Source: Neobacillus niacini (GTDB lineage: Bacteria > Bacillota > Bacilli > Bacillales > Cytobacillaceae). Taken from it: DNA of 64,000 bases. The first letter of the stretch is position 1; each line of letters opens with the position of its first letter. Of the stretch, positions 8,224 through 18,407 are shown one piece after another. The stretch spans positions 128,070-192,069 of the forward strand of contig NZ_BAWM01000046.1 of assembly GCF_000759675.1 (NCBI RefSeq), in the 5' to 3' direction. Under the pieces are notes generated by a model. That model searched no databases, was not told the origin of the DNA, and was given only the letters and a program-made list of their open reading frames with translations. Made by a program: the position numbers and the translations under genes.

Positions 8224-9561
8224 TTACTTAATCTGATTCAATACATTTATAATAGATAACCCAATAGCTTTTGCCATATTTACAGGTACGGCATTTCCTA
8301 TCTGTTTATATGCATTATTCATTGAGCAGTCAAACTCCCAACGGTCAGGAAAACTTTGAATTCTAGCATACTCCCTAACTGTGAAAGGTCTTGTTTCATC
8401 AGGGTGACATCTCTCAGTTTGTTTCTGAGCAGGTGAGCAGGTTAAGGTTAATGATGGCTCATCCCATGAAAGTCTTCTAGCCATTCCTGTCCTGCCTCCT
8501 CCTGAGTAATAGCTCTTACCCATAAAATCCTTAGCAATCTCATCAGGAAGATCTCTCCAATAGCCTCCTGGAGGTACAAGGTCTAAGACTTTCTTTTTGG
8601 ACTCAGGGTACTTAGCTCCATCAGATTTAGGTACATCCTTAAGAATATCTCCAAGAGTAAGCTCATAGCCATAAGGCTGAGGTAGACAGTACCCAAAATT
8701 GTACTTTTCAACTAGGTCATTTCTAATCCCTGTCATGACTAATCTTTCTCTTTTTTGAGCTACATCATAATCTAAGGCTCTTAATACTTTCCATTTAACT
8801 GTATAGCCAATGTCAGAGAAAACTTTGAGCATAAGAGAGAATGTCCTGCCATCATCATGATTAAGCAATCCTCTAACATTCTCAGCTAAAAACATTTTAG
8901 GTAGGAGCTGCTTCAAAATCTGAGCATAGTAATAAAACATTGTACCTCTAGCATCAGACAGTCCCATTTTCTTTCCTGCATAGCTGAAAGCCTGACAAGG
9001 GTATCCTCCTGATAATAGGTCAAGCTCTCCTTTAGGAATATCCACAAAGTTTCTTATACCCTGCTCTGCCACCTCAATAATGTCCTTTTCAATAACATTC
9101 AAATTAGGTCTATTTTTTCTCAGAGTTTGACAGGCATACTTATCAATCTCTACAAGACCTTTAGAGTGAAAACCTGCCTCCTCGAGTCCAAGAGCAAGAC
9201 CACCTGCTCCTGCAAAAAGCTCTACAGCAGTAAACTTCTTATGAGCCTTAATGCCTCTTACCTCTATAAAATCATGACCCTCATAGTCTCCTACATTAAT
9301 TACCTCATTCTGAGACTGCTCAACTAATGTATCTGCATCTAAAGGTAATTCAAACTGCTCAGAGTCAATAATCTCCTCAAAGTTTACATCCAATATCTCA
9401 CATAGTTTCATAGCATTGGATTTAATAGGATTAAAATTAGGAGAGAGTAGCATTGAGAGCTGATTTTTACTTATGCCCAATTGCTCCGCTAACTGCATTT
9501 GAGTAGATATTCCATGCCTTTTCATATGTACTCTTACTTTTTCTTTGCTAATAGTATACAT
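8224..9561 (-). CDS. C5-cytosine DNA methyltransferase with N-terminal HTH
   Basis: A 445-aa protein in two parts. Residues 1-65 form an XRE-like HTH (QMQLAEQLGISKNQLSMLL), a fused regulatory domain. Residues 110-445 form a 5-methylcytosine methyltransferase with ordered motifs: I FAGAGGLALGLEEAGF (116-131), IV GGYPCQAF with nucleophile Cys189, VI ENVRG (227-231), VIII QKRERLVMTGIR, IX RPFTVREYARIQSFP, and X QIGNAVPV. It should protect the sites cut by the 5863-6648 endonuclease. Some HTH-fused C5 methyltransferases repress their own promoter, which fits the nested inverted repeats just upstream of this gene. GGAGGG lies 7 bases before the ATG. Confidence 0.92.
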   Translation of the reverse strand: MYTISKEKVRVHMKRHGISTQMQLAEQLGISKNQLSMLLSPNFNPIKSNAMKLCEILDVNFEEIIDSEQFELPLDADTLVEQSQNEVINVGDYEGHDFIEVRGIKAHKKFTAVELFAGAGGLALGLEEAGFHSKGLVEIDKYACQTLRKNRPNLNVIEKDIIEVAEQGIRNFVDIPKGELDLLSGGYPCQAFSYAGKKMGLSDARGTMFYYYAQILKQLLPKMFLAENVRGLLNHDDGRTFSLMLKVFSDIGYTVKWKVLRALDYDVAQKRERLVMTGIRNDLVEKYNFGYCLPQPYGYELTLGDILKDVPKSDGAKYPESKKKVLDLVPPGGYWRDLPDEIAKDFMGKSYYSGGGRTGMARRLSWDEPSLTLTCSPAQKQTERCHPDETRPFTVREYARIQSFPDRWEFDCSMNNAYKQIGNAVPVNMAKAIGLSIINVLNQIK

Positions 9562-9564
9562 CTT

Positions 9565-9638
9565 ATAACCCTCCGATGAGTTAAAAAAATACTTAACTTT
9601 TATAGGGTTATTATGAAGGATTGTCCAACTTTAGTCAA
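9565..9638 (-). promoter_or_regulatory. Methyltransferase promoter with nested inverted-repeat operator
   Basis: Read on the - strand: TTGACT (9638-9633), a 17-base spacer, then CATAAT (9615-9610). Between this and the ATG lie two nested perfect inverted repeats: ATAACCCT (9565-9572) with AGGGTTAT (9604-9611), and inside them AGTTAA (9579-9584) with TTAACT (9593-9598). The outer distal arm overlaps the -10 and the proximal arm overlaps the ribosome-binding site, so a bound HTH domain could block both initiation and escape. Confidence 0.75.
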
Positions 9639-9833
9639 CAATAATGAAATAGTAGAAAATAACTAGGTCACAACAATAAGTAAAGGTTTCACAGAAATTC
9701 TTTTTATTATCTATTTAATTCAAATAAATTCGAGAAGAACTGAAAAATTACCGTCAATTTAGTCAAAAAGACTGTAATTTAGGAAATTTGTTGAAATATT
9801 TTTACTTTTTATTAAAGATTTAACAATTAATAG

Positions 9834-9885
9834 TATAATAGGTATAAATTCAAAAAAATCAATTTTTCTATAATAGGTATAAATT
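9834..9885 (+). promoter_or_regulatory. 17-bp direct repeats upstream of druH
   Basis: TATAATAGGTATAAATT occurs twice, at 9834-9850 and 9869-9885, exactly 35 bp apart. Each copy contains a perfect -10 hexamer (TATAAT), but neither has a good -35 at the right distance. The second copy ends 27 bases before the druH ATG (9913), whose ribosome-binding site is AAAGGAG. The repeat could be a regulator site or a duplicated promoter core. Confidence 0.55.
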
Positions 9886-9912
9886 AGTGAATACATATAA
9901 AGGAGTTTTTCC

Positions 9913-12684
9913 ATGAAAACAGTAAGGAAAAATACTGTTGATTATAATCTTTGGAATAATACGTTATGCAATTACTTTTTTAATGAAAAATATAAAAATA
10001 GAACAATGTATCTTTATGTAAATGATGATTTAATTGAAAGTCTTGGAAAAGAATTACAATTATCGAAAGAAGAAAGTATAGACGACTTTTGTAAAAGTGT
10101 TATAAGCTATGCTCGAAATGATACCAGTAGATTGTTTGAAATTGCTTATATCTATGGAAATAGGTGGTTTAAACAAGGTGCTGTTGGTCTTCCGCCTTTT
10201 ATTGGAGTTTTAGCGGTGACTGTACTTGCAGCAACTAAAATGAATACAGATTTAGAAGAGGGTATTCACGGTAATAACTATTATCGACGTTTAAGGAATC
10301 TTATTCAATTGGATGGACAAGGGAAGCCCAGAGATTTTGAGAAATGCAATGAATTGTGGGAAATACTTTTACAGTGGCAGCAAAAAAACAATGGGAAATA
10401 TGGATATTTAAATATTTTTAAATTTGGAACAGAGTATATAGGGTATCCGAGATCCCAATGCCTGATTAGTGATAATGAAAGAGAACTACTTTATGATTTT
10501 TTCTTTTGGACTGGTCTAAAACCATCGGAGTCAATAACTGCTAAGCAACTCGAAGAACAATTAGATTTATATTTATATAATAAAAATAATCGCTTGTCTA
10601 GATTTTTCTTTAGAAATGAATTAAAGAATAGGGAATCAATAATTAATCTTGTTCTTTTTGAGTTAGAGAAGTGGGATGGGAATATTTCAATCGTATCCAA
10701 TAGAACATATGGGGAGCAATGGGTTCATAAGGTAAATTCATACAACCTTTTTCTAAAAGTGGATATTGAAGGAACATTAAATAAAAGGGTTAATTTAAGT
10801 TTATTTGGAGTTTTAGAGGATATTGAGTCTGAGGAAATCAATTATAAAAGCTTGGATGGATTTGAAATCATGGAAGGTGCTATTAAACGAAACGTTAATT
10901 TTTCAAATATTAGTAGTGATTATTACTTTGAGTTGGAAGACTTAAGGATAAGAGCTAGATTTAAATCAAAGGGTACTTTTTTATTGAGAAGTGGTCTTGA
11001 CAAAGGAATAAATGGATGGATAGAAAGGGAGGATATCCAATTAAACCAAAACCATTTAATATTAACCAATAGTTCTTATAAAGTAGAAAATTGGTTAAAA
11101 TTAAACTCCTATAGATATAAAGAGGTTAAATTTTCAAATCAACCCAACCCTTGGAGCTTTTATGTTTTTAACCCGGAAGAGTCGCACCCAAGAAATTTAG
11201 AATTTATAGGTAGAGAAATTATCGTTTCTAAACATAATGATAAAATATCGTTTAATGGAGGGTTAAAGATACAGCATAATGAATGGTTAATGGAATACCC
11301 CCCTTTATGTATTATTGAGTGTAAGAAAAGAAGCACTGTTCTTCTAAATAATAGTCCAGTACTTTCTGTATTAGAAAATGTAGTCGAAATAGACCTTAAA
11401 ACTATTAACATAAAAGAACCTGGAATATATGAATTAAGTGTAAATAATAAGTCAAATAAATGTCTTCTTAGAAATGATTATAAAAATAGACTTTCTTTTG
11501 ATTATTTTAACCTGTCAGAAAGTGTACAACATAAGGAAAAAATGACGATAGCGGGAACATATATATATGAGGATTTGGAACAACTTCCTCCATTAATTGA
11601 GTATAAAGGGAAGGATAAAGCCAAAGTAGTCTCGGATGGACATCCATTTAACATTTCAGTTAATAAATTCGTTCATGCTCCACCTTTCAAATCTGGAAGA
11701 GATTTTAAGAATATTGGACTTGATTTAGTACATTACAATAAAGGTATTGAGAGAAAGATAGATATACTATTTGAATACCTATCTATTAGGCAAATGGGTA
11801 ACTGGAAAGTGTTTTTGGAAGCAGTAATGCAAATTTTTGGAAAAGAAAACTATCATCTAAATGCATACAAAATAAGGAAAGGTTTGTCTTCTTTAGGATT
11901 TGTTGAATTTATAAAAAAACCATTCAGTAAATCCTTTAACTGGAGGGTTATACCACCTTCTGCAGCTATTATTCCTTGCGAAACCCCTATGGTTTATTTA
12001 ACTGGTGGAAGAACAAGATCATTTCTCCAGGATATTAAAAAACAAGTTCCAAAAAACATAGAAATGAAGGTCACAATACCAAAAAATGAACTTGAACCTT
12101 TATCATTTTTTATTATAGATACAGTTTCTAACAACATGGATATACTCGGTGACTTTTTGGAATCAATCAATATAAAGTTTAATATTGGAGAAGATTATTT
12201 CGCTCATGATCTATTAAAATGCTTACCCAGTTTATCAGGAATGGTACATTCTTTGCAAATAAGAGAGAAGCCTACTTTTGGCGGCGATTGGAATGTTGAG
12301 TCTTGGGATACAAGTTTTCACAAATGGAAAAGAGGAAATCATTACAGATTAACAAAATATAAAAATTTATTTGGGCAAGAGACATGTTTTTTTTCAGTAA
12401 ATACAACACAGTTTGTAGAGATAGAAAAGGAGTTAGGTAAACTTTATTTTGCTGCTAGATGTAAACCCCCATTAAGTATATTTTTGTATGCTGATTATGT
12501 TCTAAAGGTTAGAAAAGAGTACCACTTACCAGAATTATACGAAAGAGTTCTGGTATCCTGTTTTGGACAGTGCCCAACTTTGGAGGGAAACTATAGAGTA
12601 TATAGAAATGTACCCTATGATATCGCTCTGGTTGTTTCAGTAAGGCTTGGATTTGACCTTAATTATTTGAAAAGAGGGTTATAA
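9913..12684 (+). CDS. druH: Druantia type III-like protein DruH
   Basis: A 923-aa protein with no catalytic motif I recognise, rich in Asn, Lys and aromatic residues. The N-terminal 200 residues are probably helical (DLIESLGKELQLSKEESIDDFCKSVISYA; GAVGLPPFIGVLAVTVLAATKM); the middle looks beta-rich. I identify it mainly by context. It ends in TAAATG, the ATG being the start of a giant DEAD/DUF1998 helicase, and this pair of about 0.9 and 1.9 kaa matches Druantia type III (DruH-DruE). Druantia blocks phage by an incompletely understood mechanism. It is intact and probably translationally coupled to the helicase. ATG with AAAGGAG upstream. Confidence 0.65.
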   Translation: MKTVRKNTVDYNLWNNTLCNYFFNEKYKNRTMYLYVNDDLIESLGKELQLSKEESIDDFCKSVISYARNDTSRLFEIAYIYGNRWFKQGAVGLPPFIGVLAVTVLAATKMNTDLEEGIHGNNYYRRLRNLIQLDGQGKPRDFEKCNELWEILLQWQQKNNGKYGYLNIFKFGTEYIGYPRSQCLISDNERELLYDFFFWTGLKPSESITAKQLEEQLDLYLYNKNNRLSRFFFRNELKNRESIINLVLFELEKWDGNISIVSNRTYGEQWVHKVNSYNLFLKVDIEGTLNKRVNLSLFGVLEDIESEEINYKSLDGFEIMEGAIKRNVNFSNISSDYYFELEDLRIRARFKSKGTFLLRSGLDKGINGWIEREDIQLNQNHLILTNSSYKVENWLKLNSYRYKEVKFSNQPNPWSFYVFNPEESHPRNLEFIGREIIVSKHNDKISFNGGLKIQHNEWLMEYPPLCIIECKKRSTVLLNNSPVLSVLENVVEIDLKTINIKEPGIYELSVNNKSNKCLLRNDYKNRLSFDYFNLSESVQHKEKMTIAGTYIYEDLEQLPPLIEYKGKDKAKVVSDGHPFNISVNKFVHAPPFKSGRDFKNIGLDLVHYNKGIERKIDILFEYLSIRQMGNWKVFLEAVMQIFGKENYHLNAYKIRKGLSSLGFVEFIKKPFSKSFNWRVIPPSAAIIPCETPMVYLTGGRTRSFLQDIKKQVPKNIEMKVTIPKNELEPLSFFIIDTVSNNMDILGDFLESINIKFNIGEDYFAHDLLKCLPSLSGMVHSLQIREKPTFGGDWNVESWDTSFHKWKRGNHYRLTKYKNLFGQETCFFSVNTTQFVEIEKELGKLYFAARCKPPLSIFLYADYVLKVRKEYHLPELYERVLVSCFGQCPTLEGNYRVYRNVPYDIALVVSVRLGFDLNYLKRGL

Positions 12685-15600
12685 ATGAATGATGTTTACA
12701 GGATATTTAATAATTTATTAGATACCTTTATTAAATATATGGATAGTCCGTTTGCTCTCGGTCATGAAAAATTGACCCAGGAGAGAGAAGAATTATTAAG
12801 AAAGCAAGGAAATATTTATCAGTTCCCATACATCGAAGCAATGCCTCCCTATGTTTCATCAGATTGCAATGTAAATCAAATGTGTGAAAAAATAGGATGG
12901 TCAAATGATTTCGGGGAATTCACAAGCAATGGTTTGTTTTCCAAAAGTCATAAATTACATTTACACCAATTTAAAGCTTTTGAACAAGTTTTAAACCACA
13001 AAAAAAACATAGTTGTCACTTCTGGTACAGGGTCAGGTAAAACAGAAAGTTTTCTCTTACCCTTAATTGCATCTATATTAGAAGAGTCTAAGAAATGGAG
13101 TGCTCCTAAAAAGGAAAATGATCATAACGTATGGGATACATCAAATGAATGGAATTATAAAAGAGAACATGAGAAAAGAACTGCGGCAGTAAGAGGATTA
13201 ATTTTATACCCATTAAATGCTTTAGTTGAAGATCAGTTGGTACGTTTAAGGAGGGCTTTGGATAGCGATGCAGCCAGAAACTGGTTAGGTGATAACAGAA
13301 ATGGTAACCGTATTTACTTCGGTAGATACACAGGGAAAACTCCAGTAGCAGGACAACCACATGGAAATAAATTAAAGAAAATGAAAGGCTTTATCCAAAA
13401 CTTTTATAGGAAACAAATAGGACTTAGAGAATATTATGAGAACTTGATAGGATCATTGAACGGGAATGTAAAGCCAGAGGTCAAACAAAAGATAATACTA
13501 GAATTGCAAGATGAGTTGGGCGTTGATTATCTTATGAGTGAACCCTGGGATAACGATAAGTTACACGAAATTAAAAAAAATTTAATCGAAAAAAGGAATG
13601 AGAAACTAGCTTTTATTTCACAAACAGATGGAGCTGAACTCATTTCAAGATGGGATATGCAGGAGTACCCACCCGATATTTTGATTACTAACTTCAGCAT
13701 GCTTAACATTATATTGACTAGAAGTATTGAGCAAAAGATATTTGAAAAGACAAGAGAATGGTTGCAAGAGGACTCTTCTAATGTTTTCTATATTGTTTTG
13801 GATGAACTTCATACTTACCGTGGTACTGCAGGAACAGAGGTTTCCTATGTCATTAAATCACTGTTGAACCGTTTAGGGCTTACTCCAGATAGTCCTCAAC
13901 TTAGAATTTTGGCAACTTCAGCTTCATTAGATGAAAGCGGAAAACAGTTTTTGGAGGATTTTTTCGGTGTTCCAATAAACAATTTTGAAATTATAAACGG
14001 GGAACGTACATCAGAAGAAATATATCCTAAGGTAGATCGTTTTAGTTCACTTAAACGTGAATTTGCGGAGTACTTTACTAATAGTAGACAAGACATTAAA
14101 AATGCAATAAACCAATTATGTACAGCGTTAGGGAAACAATTTCATTCGGAACATGCGGAACAGTCCTTATTCAACTTGTTGTATGAATCGGGAGCTCTAC
14201 ATGCTTTTATAAAACATACTAAAAAGCCAGTTTCAATCACTGAGTTAAATAGACGTATGTTTGGGGAAGCAAATATTGAAGCAGCTGCAGGTCTTCTACA
14301 TGCAATAATTAATTCACGTAGTAATGGAGAAGTCGTTGTTCCTATTCGAGCTCATCTTTTCTTTAAAAACTTCCAAGGCTTATGGGCATGTACAAATAAA
14401 AATTGTACTGAGGTTGATCCAAGGTTTCAGTTTGAAGGGCGTTCAATCGGAAAGCTTTATTCCCAACCAAAAATTCAATGTAATTGTGGATCTAAAGTAT
14501 TAGACTTGTATTATTGCCAAAATTGTGGGGATGTATTCTTAGGAGGGTTTAAGTCTGCCAACCAAGATAACCTGAATCTTAGTTACCAACTAAGTGCAGA
14601 ATATGACGATTTAGAAAAGCTGCCGGATAAGTTGCCGCCTGTAAAGAGGTATGGGCATTATGCATTGTTCTGGCCGTCTTTAAACATTGATGATGACATG
14701 AAAAAGAAGTGGTCTAGGAAATTAGATCCTCCTAATCAAGACAAAAAGCTAACATTAGGGTGGGTAAAAGGCTTCTACGAATCTAAGATTTCCCAACTTA
14801 CAGTTGATCAATATACGAAGAAACCCAATTCATACGTATATACAATTAATGGAGATGAAGAATACGCAAATAAAATGCCTGCATTTCCAACAAAATGCCC
14901 ACACTGTGCAGATGATTGGGAGATAAGTGGAAAATTTGCAAAAGGTGAACCACTATATAGTACAAAACGAACGCGTTCACCTATAAGAGGACAACGAACT
15001 GGTTTCGATACAATTGCTCAAATAATGTTAGACGCATTAATGAGAGAATTGCCTATGGATGAGAAACCAAAAGCTGTTTTGTTTTCAGACAGTAGGCAGG
15101 ATGCAGCTAAACTTTCAGCTAAAATTGAATTAAACCATTATTACCATTTGCTACGACATGTTGTAGTGAAAGCCCTAAATGAATCTAACCAAGGCCTAAG
15201 AATATATTTAAAGAGATTACAAAACCAACCCTTAACTGTCGAAGAAGAGAAAGTAGCAGATAACTTCTGGGAAACAGAGTATGATAAGGTCCGATTACTA
15301 GAGGATTACTTTTCAGGAAGGAGATTACCTAATCAAAAACAAACAGAAGTTGAAAAAATTATAGCTGATGCTAATAAACCAGTACAGCTTAAAGAAATAT
15401 GGTGGGATATTGAAAAAGCATTTATAAAGGTGGGGATTAATCCTGCTGGTCCTGAAAAGAAGGTTTCTAAGTATGAGGATGTACTTTGGAAAAATCTTTA
15501 CGATTGGCCTACTCTTGGGCAACCAACCCCTCTTCAAATTAACCCTAATGAGGAAAATCGAAAATGGTTGAGTGATAGAATTAAAGAGATGTTAAGGGAA

Positions 15601-18333
15601 AATATAATTGTCAATGTCCTTTTCTCACAAAGAAAAAGGGATTTGGAATCTTTAGCAATTGCTCGATTAACCGTAGACATTGATAAAGATTTTACTAATA
15701 AATTGGGACTAACGTCAGAGCAATGGAGACAGTTAGTAGACAGCTCGATTAGAATTTTAGGAGGGATGAGAAGATACGAAGAAAATGAGCGTCGGAATCA
15801 TCAAGTTGATCCACCTGCAAATTTAAAAAATTATTGGAAAGCGATTGCTCGATCCTATTCTATTAATGAGTCAGATTTAGTAAATTATGCGAATGAGATT
15901 TTTAATAACTTGAAAAGTATTGAGGGTTATAAAATCAAGTCAGATAGTATTTATCTAATTCCCGCAGGAGATTATATATATACCTGTAAAAAGTGTAATA
16001 GACACCATCTACATCCATCTTGTAATGTTTGTACTGATTGTTATTCAAAACTTGAAGAGAAGATAATAGGTGAAATTCAAATAAATGATTACTATAGGTT
16101 CCTTTCAAATGAATCTAGTGCCTATAGAAGATTCCATTCCGAGGAAATGACAGGTCAAACAGATCCAAGTGATGCATCCAAAAGACAACAGTTATTCCAG
16201 GGGATATTTGATGAAGAAGACATTCCACTTGTCGATGAGATTGATATACTAAGTGTTACAACAACTATGGAGGCGGGAATAGACATCGGTTCATTAAAGA
16301 TTGTAGCTATGTCAAACATGCCACCACAGAGGTTTAATTATCAACAAAGGGTAGGAAGATCTGGTCGTAGAGGCGCACCTTTGTCAGTAAGTTTAACTTT
16401 ATGTAGAGGTAGAAGCCATGATGAGTGGTACTTCCAAAATCTTGATAGAATGACTGGAGACCCTTCACCACAACCATATATTGATTTAAAGTCAAGGAAG
16501 ATTTTTAACAGAGTAGTAATAAAAGAAATGCTTTTTTATGCTTTTCAGGAAACTGATTTGGCATCAAACATCAGTGGTGGAGATAGCGTACATGGAGAAT
16601 TTGGGCTAAAACGTGACTGGGATAATATAAAAGCAACGGTGAATCAGTATTTTATTTCAAATCAGGGAATCAAAAGATTAGAAAGTACTATAAAAACCCT
16701 GTCATATAACTCACAATTAAAAGCAGAAGAAATTGGAGAAATAAAACAATCATTTAAAAACGGGATGGTAGTTGAGCTTATAACACATATAGCTAATGAA
16801 ACTAGATACTCATCCAATTCCTTAAGTGAGAACTTAGCAACTGCAGGACTTTTACCAATGTTTGGCTTTCCAACTCGAGTTAGAAAACTCCATCACAAAG
16901 AAAGAAAATATGGTATGAGAGCCACGAATTTAGACCTAGGTACAGTGGATAGAGATCTAGAAATAGCAATTAGCGAATACTCGCCAGGATCAGAAATTAT
17001 AAAAGATAAGGTAAAACATAAAGCAGTGGGAATAGCTCATTATTGGATTCAAGGTAATGATGTTATTGCAGAAGAAAATCCACTAGGGGAAATTAAAAAT
17101 ATTGCTTTCTGTAAGAATTGTCATATTCTCTATGATAATGATGAACATTTTCCAAATAATTGTCCGTCATGCCATAGTGTACTTGACGATGCAAATGGTA
17201 ATACGTTTAATACGATTCCAATTGCTGAACCACAAGGGTTTAGAAGTGATTGGGTGGAAAGAGACTACAGGGAAGATTTTGAATGGTCTTCTAGAAGCTC
17301 AATACCTCGACTTGCAGATAGTGTTAATGATAATGAACCCGATTACGTTGTATATAACACAAAATATAAGGTTCAAGAAGGTAATGTATATACAATAAAT
17401 GATAATAACAATGAATTATTTACATTTGTTAAAGCTAAAAATAGTTTCGAAGGTTGGATTGAAAAAGGGTATACTAATTTAGATGATTTTAAACCTAAAT
17501 TAACTGATAAGACAGTAAACGTTGCTCTTGCATCTATAAAAAATACTGAGGTACTTGTTATTGAACCATACAGTATTAATAAATATATAAACTTAAATCC
17601 GATGTACTTAGGAGTACGGGCTGGTTTAATTTCATTTGGGTACCTTTTAAGAAGAATTGCTGCTACTCTCCTTGATATTGATGCTCAAGAAATACAAGTA
17701 GGTATTAGGTCAAAGGTAAACGGGGACGAAACTGTAGGTCAAGTATTCATTGCTGACCAATTAATTAACGGTGCAGGTTATGTAAAATATTTAGGACGTG
17801 AAAGTGTTATTGAGAATATATTAAGTGACATGTGTACCGAATTAATTGCAATGCCAAACTTAAAAACACATGATTGTGATTCTTCTTGCTACAGCTGTCT
17901 TAGAAGCTATGAAAATATGGGCTTTCATGGATTATTAGATTGGAGACTCGCATTAGATATTGCAGGTATATTAAATGATCCATCTTTTATTCCTGAAATA
18001 GATAGTAAATGGAAACCTTTGGTTGACAAATCTTTAAAATCATTAGTTTCAAATTATGAAAATGAAGGTCTAGAAGCAAAATGGCATGGAAATATTCCTG
18101 TAATTTTATTGCCTAACCAAACTTGTGTTATATTAAGACATCCATTTTGGACTAAAGAAGATAATGGAGTATTATTACCGAGTATTCATGGAATATTAGA
18201 AAACTATAAAAGAAGTAACTATAATGTTATAACTGATTATGATATTTTTGATTTAATACGGAGGCCAAGTTGGTTAATACAGGACTTGGGTAAAAAGATA
18301 AATTCAGAAGATCCATTTGATTTAATGCTTTAA
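12685..18333 (+). CDS. druE: Druantia helicase DruE (DEAD/DEAH + DUF1998)
   Basis: An 1882-aa superfamily 2 helicase. Motif I is GTGSGKT (114-120), motif II DELH (373-376), motif III ATSAS (410-414), motif V TTTMEAGIDIG (near 1192-1202) and motif VI QQRVGRSGRRG (1220-1230). Several zinc-ribbon pairs are visible: WACTNKNC near 567, CNCG and YCQNCGD near 600-615, CPHC near 740, and CKKCNRHH...CNVCTDC near 1105. The C-terminal DUF1998/MZB module has CDSSCYSCLRSYEN starting at Cys1731. This is the shared component of all Druantia types. DISARM splits helicase and DUF1998 into two proteins, so it is less likely here. Start immediately follows the druH stop. Confidence 0.85.
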   Translation: MNDVYRIFNNLLDTFIKYMDSPFALGHEKLTQEREELLRKQGNIYQFPYIEAMPPYVSSDCNVNQMCEKIGWSNDFGEFTSNGLFSKSHKLHLHQFKAFEQVLNHKKNIVVTSGTGSGKTESFLLPLIASILEESKKWSAPKKENDHNVWDTSNEWNYKREHEKRTAAVRGLILYPLNALVEDQLVRLRRALDSDAARNWLGDNRNGNRIYFGRYTGKTPVAGQPHGNKLKKMKGFIQNFYRKQIGLREYYENLIGSLNGNVKPEVKQKIILELQDELGVDYLMSEPWDNDKLHEIKKNLIEKRNEKLAFISQTDGAELISRWDMQEYPPDILITNFSMLNIILTRSIEQKIFEKTREWLQEDSSNVFYIVLDELHTYRGTAGTEVSYVIKSLLNRLGLTPDSPQLRILATSASLDESGKQFLEDFFGVPINNFEIINGERTSEEIYPKVDRFSSLKREFAEYFTNSRQDIKNAINQLCTALGKQFHSEHAEQSLFNLLYESGALHAFIKHTKKPVSITELNRRMFGEANIEAAAGLLHAIINSRSNGEVVVPIRAHLFFKNFQGLWACTNKNCTEVDPRFQFEGRSIGKLYSQPKIQCNCGSKVLDLYYCQNCGDVFLGGFKSANQDNLNLSYQLSAEYDDLEKLPDKLPPVKRYGHYALFWPSLNIDDDMKKKWSRKLDPPNQDKKLTLGWVKGFYESKISQLTVDQYTKKPNSYVYTINGDEEYANKMPAFPTKCPHCADDWEISGKFAKGEPLYSTKRTRSPIRGQRTGFDTIAQIMLDALMRELPMDEKPKAVLFSDSRQDAAKLSAKIELNHYYHLLRHVVVKALNESNQGLRIYLKRLQNQPLTVEEEKVADNFWETEYDKVRLLEDYFSGRRLPNQKQTEVEKIIADANKPVQLKEIWWDIEKAFIKVGINPAGPEKKVSKYEDVLWKNLYDWPTLGQPTPLQINPNEENRKWLSDRIKEMLRENIIVNVLFSQRKRDLESLAIARLTVDIDKDFTNKLGLTSEQWRQLVDSSIRILGGMRRYEENERRNHQVDPPANLKNYWKAIARSYSINESDLVNYANEIFNNLKSIEGYKIKSDSIYLIPAGDYIYTCKKCNRHHLHPSCNVCTDCYSKLEEKIIGEIQINDYYRFLSNESSAYRRFHSEEMTGQTDPSDASKRQQLFQGIFDEEDIPLVDEIDILSVTTTMEAGIDIGSLKIVAMSNMPPQRFNYQQRVGRSGRRGAPLSVSLTLCRGRSHDEWYFQNLDRMTGDPSPQPYIDLKSRKIFNRVVIKEMLFYAFQETDLASNISGGDSVHGEFGLKRDWDNIKATVNQYFISNQGIKRLESTIKTLSYNSQLKAEEIGEIKQSFKNGMVVELITHIANETRYSSNSLSENLATAGLLPMFGFPTRVRKLHHKERKYGMRATNLDLGTVDRDLEIAISEYSPGSEIIKDKVKHKAVGIAHYWIQGNDVIAEENPLGEIKNIAFCKNCHILYDNDEHFPNNCPSCHSVLDDANGNTFNTIPIAEPQGFRSDWVERDYREDFEWSSRSSIPRLADSVNDNEPDYVVYNTKYKVQEGNVYTINDNNNELFTFVKAKNSFEGWIEKGYTNLDDFKPKLTDKTVNVALASIKNTEVLVIEPYSINKYINLNPMYLGVRAGLISFGYLLRRIAATLLDIDAQEIQVGIRSKVNGDETVGQVFIADQLINGAGYVKYLGRESVIENILSDMCTELIAMPNLKTHDCDSSCYSCLRSYENMGFHGLLDWRLALDIAGILNDPSFIPEIDSKWKPLVDKSLKSLVSNYENEGLEAKWHGNIPVILLPNQTCVILRHPFWTKEDNGVLLPSIHGILENYKRSNYNVITDYDIFDLIRRPSWLIQDLGKKINSEDPFDLML

Positions 18334-18362
18334 TTTAGTTAAAAGCTGCTTTTTATGATCTG

Positions 18363-18400
18363 CCCCTTAATTGTTAGACAATAAACTAACAGTTACGGGG
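18363..18400 (+). terminator. Hairpin after druE at the IS relic edge
   Basis: CCCCTTAATTGTTAG (18363-18376) pairs with CTAACAGTTACGGGG (18386-18400) with two small interruptions, followed by TGTTTTT. It can terminate druE and also forms the leader of the IS3 orfA relic. Confidence 0.6.
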
Positions 18401-18407
18401 TGTTTTT

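Noticed and set aside
9565..9611. RNA hairpin hiding the methyltransferase ribosome-binding site
   Set aside because: ATAACCCT/AGGGTTAT could sequester GGAGGG, but the promoter predicts a transcript start near 9603, so most of the distal arm would not be in the mRNA. A DNA operator is the better reading.
9913..18333. DISARM (DrmA/DrmB) assignment
   Set aside because: DISARM encodes helicase and DUF1998 as separate proteins and includes a methyltransferase. Here both domains are in one 1882-aa protein preceded by one 923-aa protein, which fits Druantia III.
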